Origin: Sphaerolaimus hirsutus
Lineage: Eukaryota; Nematoda; Chromadorea; Monhysterida; Sphaerolaimidae
Assembly: GCA_964036195.1 (NCBI GenBank)
Contig: OZ038454.1
Span: 6,882,001-6,946,000 of the forward strand
Length of the DNA stretch: 64,000 bases
Direction: 5' to 3'
The notes below the pieces were generated by a model. The model did no database searches and had not been told where the DNA came from. It saw only the letters and a list, made by a program, of their open reading frames with translations. How positions within the stretch are numbered: the stretch's first letter is position 1; every line of letters begins with the position of its first letter. Below are positions 35,951 through 47,864 of this stretch, piece after piece. Made by a program: the position numbers and the translations under genes.

Positions 35951-38900
35951 ATGGCTGACAATGGGAAAAAGTCTCTCAAGCGCACCAGGAATCGTGCAGA
36001 TGCAAAAGTGAGTTTTTTTACGTTGCCGTCGAAAAATTGTAACTTTATTTCTGGTTAGATCGAATGTTGACATTTTGGAAACGTTTTATTTGTGATCCCT
36101 TTGTGTCTTGTTGTTGGTATTTTGCCTTCAAAATATATGTAGATAACTAAATATTATAGATTCAAAATATATGTGATTTTCGGGACTGTAAAATGTACAA
36201 AACTGGCAATTCCACGCTCAACTCGGTTTTATTGGAATAATAACTGTAATTGCTATATATTTATAATAGTTAACATCATGTCATCCATTTTCAGCCGCCG
36301 ATTTCTCCAGCGGTGAGACGTGCCCCGCCTGTCATGGAAAGCCCCAGCCCCGCTGTAATGAGAAAGACCAGGTGCGATTATGGATTAATAGATTTAAAAA
36401 AGCTTTTCTGAGTATCACTAGTGTGTATCCAAGGGAACGCCCCCTTCACGACACAGACAAAAATGTAAAATACACTTTTTACTTTTAATTCCAAAAATGT
36501 AAAACACATGCAAAAATTTCGCGCGCTGACTAGCACTGTCAGTTTATCATGAATTTTCCACAATCAACACAACCCCCCATCCAGGCGCCGCGTGGAACCC
36601 CCCACACACAAAGTCGAGTCTCCGCAAGCATCCGGAGAGTTCAATTTGACTCCGAACGACTCCATCGGGAGTTGGGCGGAATGTGTGGAGTCTGATTTGA
36701 GTGCCAAAAACTGCGCCACTGTGCCGCGCGTCAACAGAAAGCAAAATGTGCCCAATAGGAAAGTTGATACGAGGCCTAAGTGAGTTTCGGGGGCCCATGC
36801 GGCCACGCACACTAGTACACCATCAAATGTTGGGAAACTCATTAATGTTTTGAACGCATTTGAGTTTACCAGAATGAATTATTTTTGATCGCCATCAAAA
36901 GTAGTTGACAGATTCCTCATTGTGGTAAGCTCAAATGCGTTCAAAACATTGCTGAGGTTCCCCCAAATTTCGGTGATGTACCAGTGGCGCCACACACGCT
37001 GGATGTCAACTGTTTCGGTGTCAACTCGATTTTGGTTGAATTTAGGCACCACTTTTAGGGGCACATGCAGCAATGTCGAAGAGGAATTTATATTGTCATG
37101 TGGATTTGAACACGGTTTCGCAGCCCAAAAAATTTTTTTTATGAAAAACAGTCGGCCCAGTTGACATCCGGATGTCAACTGGGCCGACCGTTTTTCCTAA
37201 ATTTTTAGTTCATGGGTTGCGAAACCGTGTTGAAATGCACATGGAAATATTAATTCCTCTTCGACATTGCCGCATGTACCCTTAAAATGGTCATGAGACC
37301 TACAGTGTCATAAAATCGAGTTGACACTGAAGCAGTTGACATCCAGCGTGTGTGGCACCAGTGTGCGTAGCACCATTGTAGCTTGTCTAAAACATTTTTT
37401 CATCTCTAGTCGAGAAAAAGCAACTTCGTAAAACAAACTGAAAAACTTTCAATTCGCCAACGCTAAATTTGCAGATTTCTCCGAACTCTCGAATTTGGCG
37501 ACTTCATTCCCCAGTCGCTCAATGCGGAAAAGTCGCCCGACCGGAAAACTGGGACCGCCATAACCGGAACCGGAAATTCTCAAACCGAAACCTATACCGA
37601 CGGTGGAGATGCGGCGTTTCGTAGATCTCCCCGCAAACGAGTCGCGGTCGATTATACGAATTCCGGTCAGGGGTCGCCCAGCAAACGAGTCAGGAACACT
37701 TCTATTGCCAGCGCTAAAGGCTTGAGTTATGATGAGGTTTGTGTTGTGGAATTGATCTTTTTTCTGTTATTTTTGTGTTTGGGGTTTTGAATGGTTCGTA
37801 AATATGAGCAGTGTGTTCATATCTTCGTTGAAAGTTTGCTAGGAAATATGCAATCGACGTATCAATCAAGTGATCAAATTATTTTAATATTTTTGACAAA
37901 TTTAGTCGGATTAATCCTAATTAGATCTGAAGTAAGCACTTCCTACACAAACAATTTAACTTAACCTTCACTCGGCTATCTCAGTAACGTCAAACACAAA
38001 CTTCAAACACAAAAATATTCCTCTGAAAAAATCCCATCAAAACACGCAACTTTAAAAACCCAGTTTGGCACTTTAAAGGTGAAAGCGAGCACTTTAAAAA
38101 CGCCCGAGCGAGTCGGTCGCGGCGCGCCCAGCAGGCCTTCCACTCCGAATAGCGCCTGCAGCCGTCCTGCATCCGTCGCCTCCAGGTGAGATTGAATTGC
38201 CAGATTTTTTGGGCAAACCCATTGGATTTTTGTCCCCGGGAAACCCCCAAGTCCTAGCCTTGTGGCGGGCATCGACGTACGCTGGATTTTTGAGCGGAGG
38301 GGGCGGATTGTATACGGAGCCCGGCGAACGGGGGGGGGGGGCGGCGCCCCCCCCCCCCTAAAATTTTGCCCTATAGTAAAGGAATAGAGCCAAGGCGCTG
38401 GCGCAATTTGTAGGCGCCAGCGCCATGGCAGTATTGGCGTTGGCGCCAACGTCTACCATATAGGTATCTATTTATACCTATAAATGGTAGTAGGCCCGCT
38501 TTTGGCACTGTTGGACACTTTTCTAGTGCAATTTGACGCTTGAAAAAAAACATATAAAAGAATGGGGTGGGGATTTGCGCGCTTGCGCGCAAAAATTTTT
38601 TTAAAGTGCCTACAAGTTCGCCTCAGAAAAGTGCCATTTGGCAAATTTTTCTGTTCGGCCCGGGAGCGGGGGCGGCCCCCCCCGCCCCCCCCCCTGCGTA
38701 CGTCCTTGGTGGCGGGTTTGCCCACTGACAGGATGGTAATCCCTGAACAAACTCATTTAACTCAACGGATTAAGTGTGGTTTGGGTGGGAGGTATTTGGT
38801 GAGATATGTCAATATTTTTGGAAGAAAAATGTGCGCTTGCATGCAAATTATTTAGTGAATTGCGGCCAGAAATTATGCATGTTGATTTTTTTAAATCATC

Positions 38901-41900
38901 TTGATACCTGTGTTATAAATAAAAGCACATTGAGAAGTCCCATTCCTAATCCCGTGGTTCCATGGAACCCTTTACCGTATTTCCTTGAAATACCGCCCCT
39001 TGAATTAACCCCCCTCGATATACCCCCAGGTGTTTTTGAGCTGGGGAAAATATAACCCCCCCCCCTCGAAATACCCCCCGTCTGGAATGATGTACATCAT
39101 GTATACAATGTACATGATGTACTTATTGCTGCTAGTTTGCATATATACACTATACATACACCACATATACACAGTTTGTATAGCTATGTTCGTTTGTATA
39201 GCTATGTTTGTATAGCTTTGTATGTAGGGTTGGAAAAAAAACGTTTTTTTTTAACTCGATGTTTTTTTTTAAAAAAAACGTTTTTTTTTTTAAAAAAACG
39301 TTTTTTTTTAAAAGCTCCCAGATATGACCTAGTGTCAACATATATAGGTATATCAGACACTGGCAATACTCTGTGATGTTAAATATGACCATATAATGGC
39401 TGTGGAGCCATGGGATAGCATTATAAGTGGTGATTTGTGTCAAAAATATCCTTTTTCGTCGACATATCGTTCGTATATCGCCTTATAGTCGAATGTTCGT
39501 GACTTCAGGTAAAGTTTGGCACGGAATGGTGATCAAACAAGGTTATAAAAGGAGGTTGTTACTTTGGGAGTGAAGTTACACATTGTGGAGGTACATGGAA
39601 GCACATTACCTCCATATTATATATTACAGCAACATATGTCGGCTTATTCACCCATGGTAGCACATAGAAATGGATGTTTTGATACTAAAAATGCAATAAA
39701 ACCAATGAAAACAACTACCAATGTCAATTTGTGTGTGAAATTGCGCGCTTGAGCGCAAAAATTTTGCAAAATACCTAGTGCTTAGTACTAAAAATTTCAG
39801 CCGATGTTTTTTTTTAAAAAAAAACATTTCGGACGTTGTGTTTTTTTTTTTTTTAAAACGTTTTTTTTTTTTTAAACGTTTAAAAAAAAACATCGGCCAA
39901 CCCTATTTGTATGTTCGTTTATAGGTGCAATATATCCTAGTTTGTCATGTTGATCACCGGTTTTAGGTATGAAAAAGCGTGTTCGTTACTATGAAGTTCA
40001 CGAAAATTTCTGACGAAATAATAAACCCCCTCGAAATACCCCCCTCAAAATACCCCCTCCTGAAAAAATAAACCCCCTGGGGGTATTTCGAGGAAATACG
40101 GTATTTGTGTCCAAAGTAAACATAATTATACATTATTTGCCACTTCATAAAAACATCACTTCACGAAATAGTTTCCAACCCTACTCTAATCACCCCCAAA
40201 ATTGCCCTCCCCCCTTCAGCGCCCGCTCATCCAAATCGGTGGCTCCGCCCATAAAGTACCCCCTGCCGGAAAATTGGCGCGACCCCACCTGGGGTTGGGT
40301 TTCGGAATCACACGTGCTCGAGCGCAGGGACAAGGAATTGGGCAAGGCGTATGATAGCCCAGTATACAGGAGGTATACTAAGGAGGTGCCCAAGTTGGTT
40401 GGGTGGTTGTTGGCTTTTCGGGGGGAGGGGTCGGTTGTGGAGAATGGGGTTTGTGGGGTTTCATTTTGGGGTGGTGAAAAGTGGAGCAAAATTAGATGGA
40501 GAAAGGTAGACGTTTTTTAGCAATAGATTTTGAGAACGCATCATCGAGTTATTGTTATGGAAACTTTCGAAATTTTTGAATTTTTGTCTTGATGTTTGGA
40601 AACTGTGTCTAAAGCGCTTTTATTAGAACTGTGAATTTGAATCTCGCTAAAATGCGATCGTTTCGAAGCAAAAACCCTAGAGTTTCACAAAAAAAATCAC
40701 ATTTTTTATGGGCAGGCCACAACACATTTTTGAACCATTCCAGGAGCCTGCGCGCGAAGGGCGTCCACCCGCGAACGCCGAACAAGTACATCAACTACCC
40801 GCGGCGCTCCTGGGATCAGCAAGTCAGGCAGTGGAAAAAGTCCCTGCACATTTGGGCGGGGGAAACTGACAGGTTTGTGGGGTGTTTGTAAAAATGTAAA
40901 GGTTTTCAGTGTGCAAATGTTTGCCCGATTTTTTTCGGGCTTCGGGCAACCCGATTCTGTGTTCTGACTGGCGGTCAATCTTTTACATTAACTAAACACA
41001 TTGACTCAGGCACCGTAAATACAATCATAACTGCAACCAATCTTGGACAAAACAACAAACAAATTGAAAATGCTAATCGTGCTCATTGCAGTTCGCACCC
41101 GGTGGCAGTCTCGCAGTCTTTAAAGTGTAAACTTAAGTGTCAAATGTACAAAATGTCAACAGTTACTGAACTTTAGACTTTTCGCATGCCACTTGACTTC
41201 ATACTTTACAGGGTGCGTGACTACCCCCTTGACGAAACTTAAATAAAAAAATTAATAACTTTCAAAGCAAATTTTGATTATCTCTGTACGTGCGTGCTGC
41301 CAAAATATTTACAAGCGGCGCGGTGATGACTCGTGCAGGGGTTCTGAAATGTCAGTCGATCTTGTGGACTGGCGGCGGCGGGTCTTGCCCGCGGTCGGGC
41401 GCTCCACCCGCTGCCCGACAATGCACCTTTCTGAGCGCTGTCTAATACATCGAAATTTCTATTTTTGCCCGGGACCTATGTGTTGAATAGAATTTGGCCC
41501 GACATGGTTTTTGGCGGCCCTTCAGACCCTTTGTCGGGCGCCCGATAAAATTAATGATCTTCTATTTCTGAACGACAATTTAATTTGATTCAATTTCATA
41601 ATTTTCAGCAATTGCCCGAGCAGCCTGAACACTTCGTTTTCATCGACGTCGGAGCAAAATGAAGAAAATAAGGATTTGCCCAAATCTGCATCGAGTAGTG
41701 CAAAAACATCGCCGGCAAAGGAAACCAAGAAACAACCGGAGGACCCGAATGCGCTGGTTCGATTTTTATTTTAATATCACCAGTAAACTCAAAGTTGACT
41801 GCTCGTTAATCAGCGTTGAACACAATTGTGTTCAATTTCGATTTTGCTGTTTTATCTCCATCAACTGGAGTTAACTGGGTTTAATAAAGTAGCGTGCGCT

Positions 41901-42636
41901 AAACCGTGACAATGTGTCGCTATTTAGAAAAATACTCTGTCCAAATCAGGGGTCTCCAGATATCAAGTTTTGATCCTTTAGGGTTGGGGCTAGATAGGTG
42001 AAAAAATTGAGAGAAAAAGTTTTTCAAGGTGTAGAACGAATAAAAGAGAAAAAATATCTAAAAATTGGGCAAAAATAGCTTTCAAAATTCTGGCAAAATT
42101 TCAATAATCGCCCAGGCCCAGATAGCTCCCCTGCACCCCCCCCCCACCAATTTGAGACCCCGACTTGAAGTGTGCCCATGCGCGCAGGCGTCGCTGCTGG
42201 GGCACTACGACATCGACAGCAGGCGCGGCTTCCAGCTGGACAACGAGGAGACGCTCATGAACCAGCTGCGGCAGCACGACCCCGCCGCCGAGCACAGCCA
42301 GAGCACCCTCAAGGGTAGGTTTTTTAGATTTTTTAAAACCCATCGATTTTTAAAAAAATGTCGATTTTTAAAACCCTCCGATTTTTAAGCTGTCATGTGG
42401 CTTGCTTTTAGTCCATTGTCCCTAGGTGCAGTTCAAAAATCGGAATTTTCCGGTCCCGATCCCCAACACCCTTACCTCGATGCCGAATTTTCGATATCCT
42501 AGTTACGGCGCCGAAAACTGCCTGTTTGAAATTTGGGTTCTCTTGATTTCTGAAGTTTAATTGCTGTAATCCCATTTCAGCCATGCAAGTGGAAAAGGCA
42601 TCTGGACCGACGGATTTTTCTGCTGTAGTTTCCTGA
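35951..42636 (+). CDS. SLBP: Histone mRNA stem-loop binding protein
   Basis: Exons: 35951-36007, 36295-36371, 36585-36779, 37475-37736, 37985-38185, 40220-40393, 40744-40872, 41609-41756, 42188-42314, 42581-42636. SLBP binds the 3' stem-loop of replication-dependent histone mRNAs and directs their processing and translation. The RNA-binding domain spans exons 6 and 7: a [22 protein letters not shown] half and an [19 protein letters not shown] half with the diagnostic TPNK and SWDQQ. The exon 6 donor GTTGGT at 40394 gives the exact domain junction. The N-terminus is Ser/Pro/Lys-rich and the C-terminal tail is acidic, typical of regulated SLBPs. Phases agree everywhere except exons 4/5, so a small exon may be missed between 37737 and 37984. 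Predicted size is about 475 aa. Confidence 0.88.
36982..37363. repeat. SLBP: Near-perfect 380-bp hairpin in SLBP intron 3
   Basis: Two ~190-bp arms meet at GTTGACATCCGGATGTCAAC (centre 37170/37171). Outer ends are CAGTGGCGCCACACACGC and its near-perfect inverse. A foldback MITE is likely; no target duplication was identified. Confidence 0.75.
38270..38708. mobile_element. CAGGGACGTATCC-family MITE in SLBP intron 5
   Basis: Ends CATCGACGTACGCTGG / GCGTACGTCCTTG, perfect 8-bp duplication GTGGCGGG. G/C-run ends, GGCGCC words and the shared GCGCGCTTGCGCGCAAAA motif near 38576. Confidence 0.85.
38973..40103. repeat. TA-flanked G-run foldback in SLBP intron 5, interrupted
   Basis: TACCGTATTTCCTTGAAATA and its inverse form the ends, with AATACCCCCC repeats in both arms. 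A TAGGGTTGG MITE (39225-39905) is inserted in it. Confidence 0.7.
39225..39905. mobile_element. TAGGGTTGG MITE, copy 3
   Basis: Very similar to 29584-30270, perfect 8-bp duplication TTTGTATG. ACGTTTTTTT arrays in the arms. The shared motif near 39742 has a one-base change (GCGCGCTTGAGCGC). Confidence 0.87.
40220..40393 (+). CDS. SLBP: SLBP exon 6 (first half of RNA-binding domain)
   Basis: Acceptor TTCAG, donor GTTGGT, phase 2 on both sides. The frame stays open to 40518, so a longer reading is possible, but only this donor joins to exon 7 in the family's spacing. Confidence 0.8.
40744..40872 (+). CDS. SLBP: SLBP exon 7 (second half of RNA-binding domain)
   Basis: Encodes HPRTPNK and [18 protein letters not shown], the most conserved part of the SLBP family. 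The threonine of TPNK is the residue phosphorylated in known SLBPs. Confidence 0.9.
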
Positions 42637-43674
42637 GAAATTTCGTGAAATTTAAATTTCCCGTCGCAAAATCATTGTGATTAATGGAATGCGGAACATT
42701 TTTTTATTTTCGATTTGTGTGGAAGTTATCTTTCAAACTATGTGGCATGAGCCAGCCGTATTTTTTGTTTATTGTGTGCGAAGTTTCTAAAAAAGTTGTC
42801 AGAAAAATAAGCTTCATCCAAATCGGATACTTTTTGTCTATGTTAAAACAAAATATGAGTGCTGTAATTGTTTTGTTTTTTTAAAATTTGAGACAAGGCA
42901 TTCAAGGCAACCAGACTTGATGTGCAATGGTGAATGGTTTTGTCAAAATCAGTTTGGTTTATCCGAAGTCATTTGCGGATGTTTTCTGTTGTTTTCGGCA
43001 CATCCGTTTTCCCTTATTGGCACTGTATGCGAACACGAATTTTTAAAACCATTTTAAAAGTTTTTCCTTATATTGCCATTGCGATAGGGTTGAAACGTGA
43101 GTAAATGGCATAAAATATTTGGTGGAAAAGAATCGATAAGGAATTTTTTTATAATTTGTGTTGATATTTATTGCGAATTCATCGTTTCAACCTTACTTTT
43201 TACAAATGTAAATATTTATGTAGTGATTGTAAAGCGCTGGTACGACCGAGCGCCATTGGCCCTACACACACTAAATAATGAGTTGACAACCAAATTCTCC
43301 AAAGCTGATAATAAATTTTTACATTTTAGCTGACTAAAATGAGGTGTTCGTCAACTGTTGTTGACGGAGATAAAAATGATACATTCTGGTAAACTCGCAT
43401 GATCTCAGCCGATTTATCGATTTTGGACATTTCGGTTTTCAACTATTGTACGTGGGCACATTCTATCCCCAGGCTTATGTTCGTAATTTGTGTTTTTGTC
43501 AGTACTCGTACCTCACTTTTTTTCTCGCCCTGTTGCAATGTGTAAAAGTATTATCGTTTTCATAACCTGTCTGTTTTTTCCGTAATCGCTACAATGAATA
43601 TGTAAAGTCGCCCTTATGAATTTACACATCGAAATATTTTGAAGTTGTAGTTGTTACAAGTTTCTAGATTTATA
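42637..43674. other. SLBP 3' flank, nothing further recognised
   Basis: AT-rich. I could not pick a secure polyadenylation site. Confidence 0.4.
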
Positions 43675-44229
43675 CAGGGGTGGGCATCTTCAGTTACCGC
43701 TGGGAAAATGCGATAGATTGAGCTACGGTTGAGCTATCAGAATGAAATTTTAACACAATGGAGTAGACTCCATAGGACACCTATTCTGAAGTTTGCAACC
43801 CAAACGGCCACATTTTGGGTGAGTTGTGGAACACACGGTTTTTAGTGTAATTTTGTGACTTGGCGTCACCCATAGGATAAATCGAGGGTGGCATTTGAGG
43901 GGGGGGGGCATCGGTCGTTGGTGTCGTCCCATTCTGTCGTACATCGGCCGATTTTGATGCCCTTTGAGTATGTTGTGGTCGCGCCTACTACCAAATTCTT
44001 TTTTTACTCGAATAGTCCCCCAGTCCCGAGATAAGGGGGGTGAAGTCACAAAATTACACTAAAAACTGTGTGTTCCACAACTCTTCCAAACTGTGGCCGT
44101 TTGGGTTGCAAACTTCAGCATAGGTGTCCTATGGAGTCTACTCTATTGTGTTAAAATTTCATTGTGATAGCTCAACTGTAGCTCAAGCTATCGCGTTTTT
44201 CCAGCGGTAACTGAAGATGCCCACCCCTG
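43675..44229. repeat. Large TA-flanked inverted-repeat element
   Basis: About 180-bp inverted arms with outer ends CAGGGGTGGGCATCTTCAG and its inverse, between TATA sequences. Arms share ATAGGACACCTATTCTGAAG and TGTTCCACAACTC-type words. The unpaired centre has a G run. No coding capacity. Confidence 0.7.
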
Positions 44230-44579
44230 TATATACATCAAACGCCGGCATGATGGCTTCGGTTCTGTCTTTAAAGCAAAACCTGCTTTATGTGAAAATA
44301 CTTTTGGTGGCATGTTCGTTTACCTGTTACTAGGGCGAATAACCGCTGGACATCTGCGCTCTGTGGACATCCGCGCCGCGTGCCCAGCTATCATCATCTC
44401 TGCGTGCAGCCATTGTTTCGTTGCGCTTTATGGGCGAATTATGCGTCTGACTGTCGCCGTTTGACCCGTCCTGCCCTCGAAATCATCGCAGTGTGTCGCG
44501 CACTAGGTTTGGTTTTTTGAGAGCTCTGCCGTGGTGGTAAAATGCGTGATAGTTGCGGATTTTTTTTATTGGCTGTGGC

Positions 44580-45548
44580 CAGGGTTGGTTTTATAAAAAT
44601 TCATTTTAGTAAAATTGTATAAAAATTTTATTTTTATTGTATTCTTGTTTTATTTTATTCCCAAAAGTCATTAATAAAATAAAATGACACATTTTACAAA
44701 AAATCAGAATCATGCATGCAAGGCCAGAAAAATGTTATAATTAGACCTATACATGAAAAACCTGTGAAAAAATTTTCCCTTACTTTTCAAAAGTTGCATG
44801 CAGTATGTATTGTTAGCTAGCTGCAAGTGTAAAGTTACAATTATTGATAAGAATGGTTTGCTTTTTCAGTAGAAGGACTAGTGGAATGTGCTGGGCACAT
44901 TTGTAAAATGTAATGCAATTTGTCAATTGTCATGACAAATGTAAAGTAAAGTGTCAATTGTCATGCAAAATGTCAAGTGTCATGTCAAATTTCAAGCAAA
45001 GTGGCAATTGTCATGGCAAATGTCATGCAAAGTGTAAATTGTGTATCCAAATCTTGTGTTTTTGTATCCATAGTATGTTTTGGATCCAAATCTTATGTTT
45101 TTGTATCCAAATGTTCACATGAGATTTGGATTCAACAACAACATAATTTGGATACAAAACATAAGATTTAGATATAAAACATAAGATTTGGACACAATTT
45201 GCTTGACAATTGATACTCTATTTTTACATGTCATGACAATTTACAGTTTACCTTACATTTGTCATGACAATTGACACTTTGCATGACATTTTACATGACA
45301 TTTGACACTTTACACTTGGGACTGCTTCCAGATCCATGAATAAACAGGTAGAATCTCAAGCAACGTGATAAAATTTTACAAAAAATCTGAATTTTTTTAC
45401 AATTTTACATTAACACGAATTTTTATACAATTTTACAAAAATTCGAATTTTTATACAATTTTTATTTTTATTCTTAAATTTTCCATTTTATTTTATTCTT
45501 GAATATTCCATTTTAATTTTATTTTTTTCTGAGATTTTGCCAACCCTG
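44580..45548. mobile_element. CAGGGTTGG hAT-like MITE, copy 2
   Basis: Same family as 10031-10967, perfect 8-bp duplication GCTGTGGC. Shares the subterminal TATAAAATT blocks, CAATTGTCATG repeats and inverted GTATCCAAATC pair. Confidence 0.88.
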
Positions 45549-45584
45549 GCTGTGGCTATTTTCGTTGCGTGCAAATGTCTACTG

Positions 45585-45730
45585 TAGACATGTTAAAGGC
45601 CCCGGGAAGATGGCACCTCTCCCATCGCCTGAAAAGGGCACCTGGCACCGCACTGGGCCATTCTAAAAACAATGGCACCGGCAGGGCACCACTCAAAATC
45701 GAAAGGGCACCGGTGCCTTAACATCACTAG
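45585..45730. repeat. GGGCACC-rich small repeat
   Basis: Inverted ends near GTTAAAGGC and GTGCCTTAAC enclose repeated GGGCACC/GGCACCG words. Same architecture as the other small families; boundaries tentative. Confidence 0.4.
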
Positions 45731-45869
45731 TCTACTGGTGCTTGATCGTTACTAGGTGTCCAAAAGTACGATTGTTTTTCAAACTTTGTAAACACAAGCG
45801 TCACAACAGTATAAACATCCATAATCATCTATCTTCCAACCGTCCAAACTTCACCCATAAAAATATGTA

Positions 45870-46025
45870 TCACATAAAAATTTGATGCGCATCACTACTG
45901 GTCACTTTCTGTCTGCAACTGGGACAGAAACCGTGGGAATTTCCGCGCACGGCTGTATTTAGACATCTGTCGCAGAAGACATGGCCGCATCTCGTTGACA
46001 TTATGTGTCTGCCGGCAGCCTTTAT
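45870..46025 (-). CDS. Terminal exon of a RING-finger protein (RNF4-like)
   Basis: 51 codons plus TGA after an acceptor (CCCAACACAG). It encodes the second half of a C3HC4 RING: RCGHVFCDRC, then CPSCRQKV, ending in a short tail after the last zinc ligands as in RNF4-type SUMO-targeted ubiquitin ligases. The first zinc-binding cysteines must lie in an upstream exon (higher coordinates), which I could not find before the foldback at 46195 and retroelement B at 46552. It could be a live gene with a far upstream exon, or a remnant cut off by insertions. Confidence 0.55.
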   Translation of the reverse strand: MKAAGRHIMSTRCGHVFCDRCLNTAVRGNSHGFCPSCRQKVTSSDAHQIFM

Positions 46026-46194
46026 CTGTGTTGGGAATTTTGGTGGATTTTGCTATTTTTTGGGTGAACGTTTTCCGCGTGCCATTTCCTGTTTTGTGCA
46101 AGGATATGTGCTGCGGCTTACCTTTTGGATGTTTGCCCTTGCTGACGTCTCAAACAGAAAAACATTGTTTTTTTGTGATGTGCTTTTGGGAACG

Positions 46195-46400
46195 TACCGT
46201 ATTACCTCAAAATACCCCCATGGTGGTTTATTATTTCGCCAGCAAATTTTGAGGGGGTTTATTATTTCGACAGAAATTTTCATAAGGATCACAGTAAATA
46301 GGCATTTGTGTACCCAAAACAGGTAATAAATGTGTCCAAACAGGATATATTTGGACATAGAAGCGTAGATAGAGTTAGCAGTGACTTCTAGTGATAAAAG
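46195..46400. repeat. CCGTATT foldback fragment
   Basis: Left terminus TACCGTATTACCTCAAAATA with an inner part matching 5030-5110 (AAACAGGATATATTTGGACA region). No right terminus. Confidence 0.55.
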
Positions 46401-46546
46401 TGATCCTAGGCACACAACATTGAATTAACAAAAAGTTCATCTAGTGATATGTGTGTGATCTCTCTTCCCGTTTCGTTGTTTAAATATGTGATAGCTGAGC
46501 CCCACCAGGCCAGCAGACAGCACACCAGCCAATGAACCAGCAACCA

Positions 46547-46551
46547 CCAAC
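46547..46551. repeat. Target-site duplication CCAAC, left
   Basis: CCAAC directly precedes the 5' LTR and is repeated directly after the 3' LTR. Five bases is the usual length for BEL/Pao integrases. Confidence 0.9.
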
Positions 46552-47846
46552 TGTGCTGACCGTGGCAAAATGGATGGATAAAGAAATACAGAGAATTGAT
46601 AATTAGGCTCATATTCGCACATTTACTTATTTGCACTAATTTACTTTTCATGCACTATATTTATTTACCACGCAAAATATCAAATTATATTTCCTGCACT
46701 ATATTATTTATCCATGGAGAATATTTAATTAGGAAAATGTTTTATGATTAATAGATATGTTTATGTGAAATATTTAGGTTAAAAAGTCAAATAAGTTATT
46801 ATTAGGTGTATTAACATGAAATTAGGCTCATTCAACTCGCCGTAATTTTCTGATCATGATTATATATACATTTGCATAGTTTACTTGCAATTTACAAAAG
46901 TCAAAACTTGTAAATATTTACGTGCTGCGTAATTATCTAGGCTAGCGTCCTAATAGAGAAATGGTGCCCTGTGTGTAACTAGCATTTACTGTACAAAGCC
47001 CTTCGCATAGGCATAATTGTCATAACCTCGCTCACAACTATTTATATTTACTTAATAATTATAATACCCCGCTCAATCAAATATATTAAAGACTCTGCTC
47101 AATTACAACACCCATTTACCCCGAATAAGTCCCAGTTTACTGTTTATTCAACATACGTTTCCAGGAAGTGATTATTATTATTATGTTGAATATACCCTGT
47201 TCTATTTACGTCATTAGGAACATTTGCACTGCTATTTAGATTTCCCAACCCTATCATATTAGTTCCAATGTGCGTCAATGTTTTCTGACAAATTGAAGCA
47301 AATTAGTAAATCGGCCGAGTTTGCCGACTTCGCGCCTCAAGATTAATAGTTTTTCCATTAGCCCAATTTGTACCTGGTATTTCTTTACCATAATTATTTG
47401 AATGTACGCACGCGCAGTATAAGGCAACTGTTTCGGCTAAATGTGTTTATTTGCTGCATTTATGTCTTATTTGTGCATTTGTATTAGGAAATTACTGTAG
47501 CTGTTTTTCTATACGTGATTTCCGTGTCTTAGCTACTTTGAGAGTTTTTACTTCAGTCTGCGGACCCCAAGCTTCTGAACGAAAATAAGCTAGCGATAGA
47601 AACTTCGACTAGGAAGCTCGCTAGGCTTTGCGCTTTTATATTTGGCTGTATCTGATCAAATAAAGTACCTGAAACAATTTCGAACCCCTTTCAACACGCA
47701 ACCACGAAATAAACTCAACTTGGCTGTCGACAAGTGGACGTACGGCTACAACGGGAAATCAACCACTCTAAAGGCCGTTTCTCACAACGGTCTTGGAGTT
47801 GCCGGATTCGGTGGTAGAAGACGCTGACTTCGGTGGCTTCATCACA
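46552..47846 (+). repeat. 5' LTR of element B
   Basis: Starts TGTGCTGACC and ends CTTCATCACA. TATA-like TTTATATTT near 47636, AATAAA at 47659-47664. Constant offset of 11,252 to the 3' LTR with no length difference. Confidence 0.93.
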
Positions 47847-47864
47847 TGGCGCAGCGAGCAGGGT
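47847..47864 (+). other. Primer-binding site, tRNA-Ser type
   Basis: TGGCGCAGCGAGCAGGGT directly abuts the LTR. From memory of animal tRNA-Ser (UGA), these 18 bases are complementary to its 3' end including CCA. The isoacceptor should be checked against host tRNAs. Confidence 0.75.

Noticed and set aside
46406..46622. Minus-strand frame with a hydrophobic helix and basic tail that continues across the BEL target site
   Set aside because: Interesting as a possible membrane-protein end cut by element B, but it has no family match or splice support, and part of it reads into LTR sequence.
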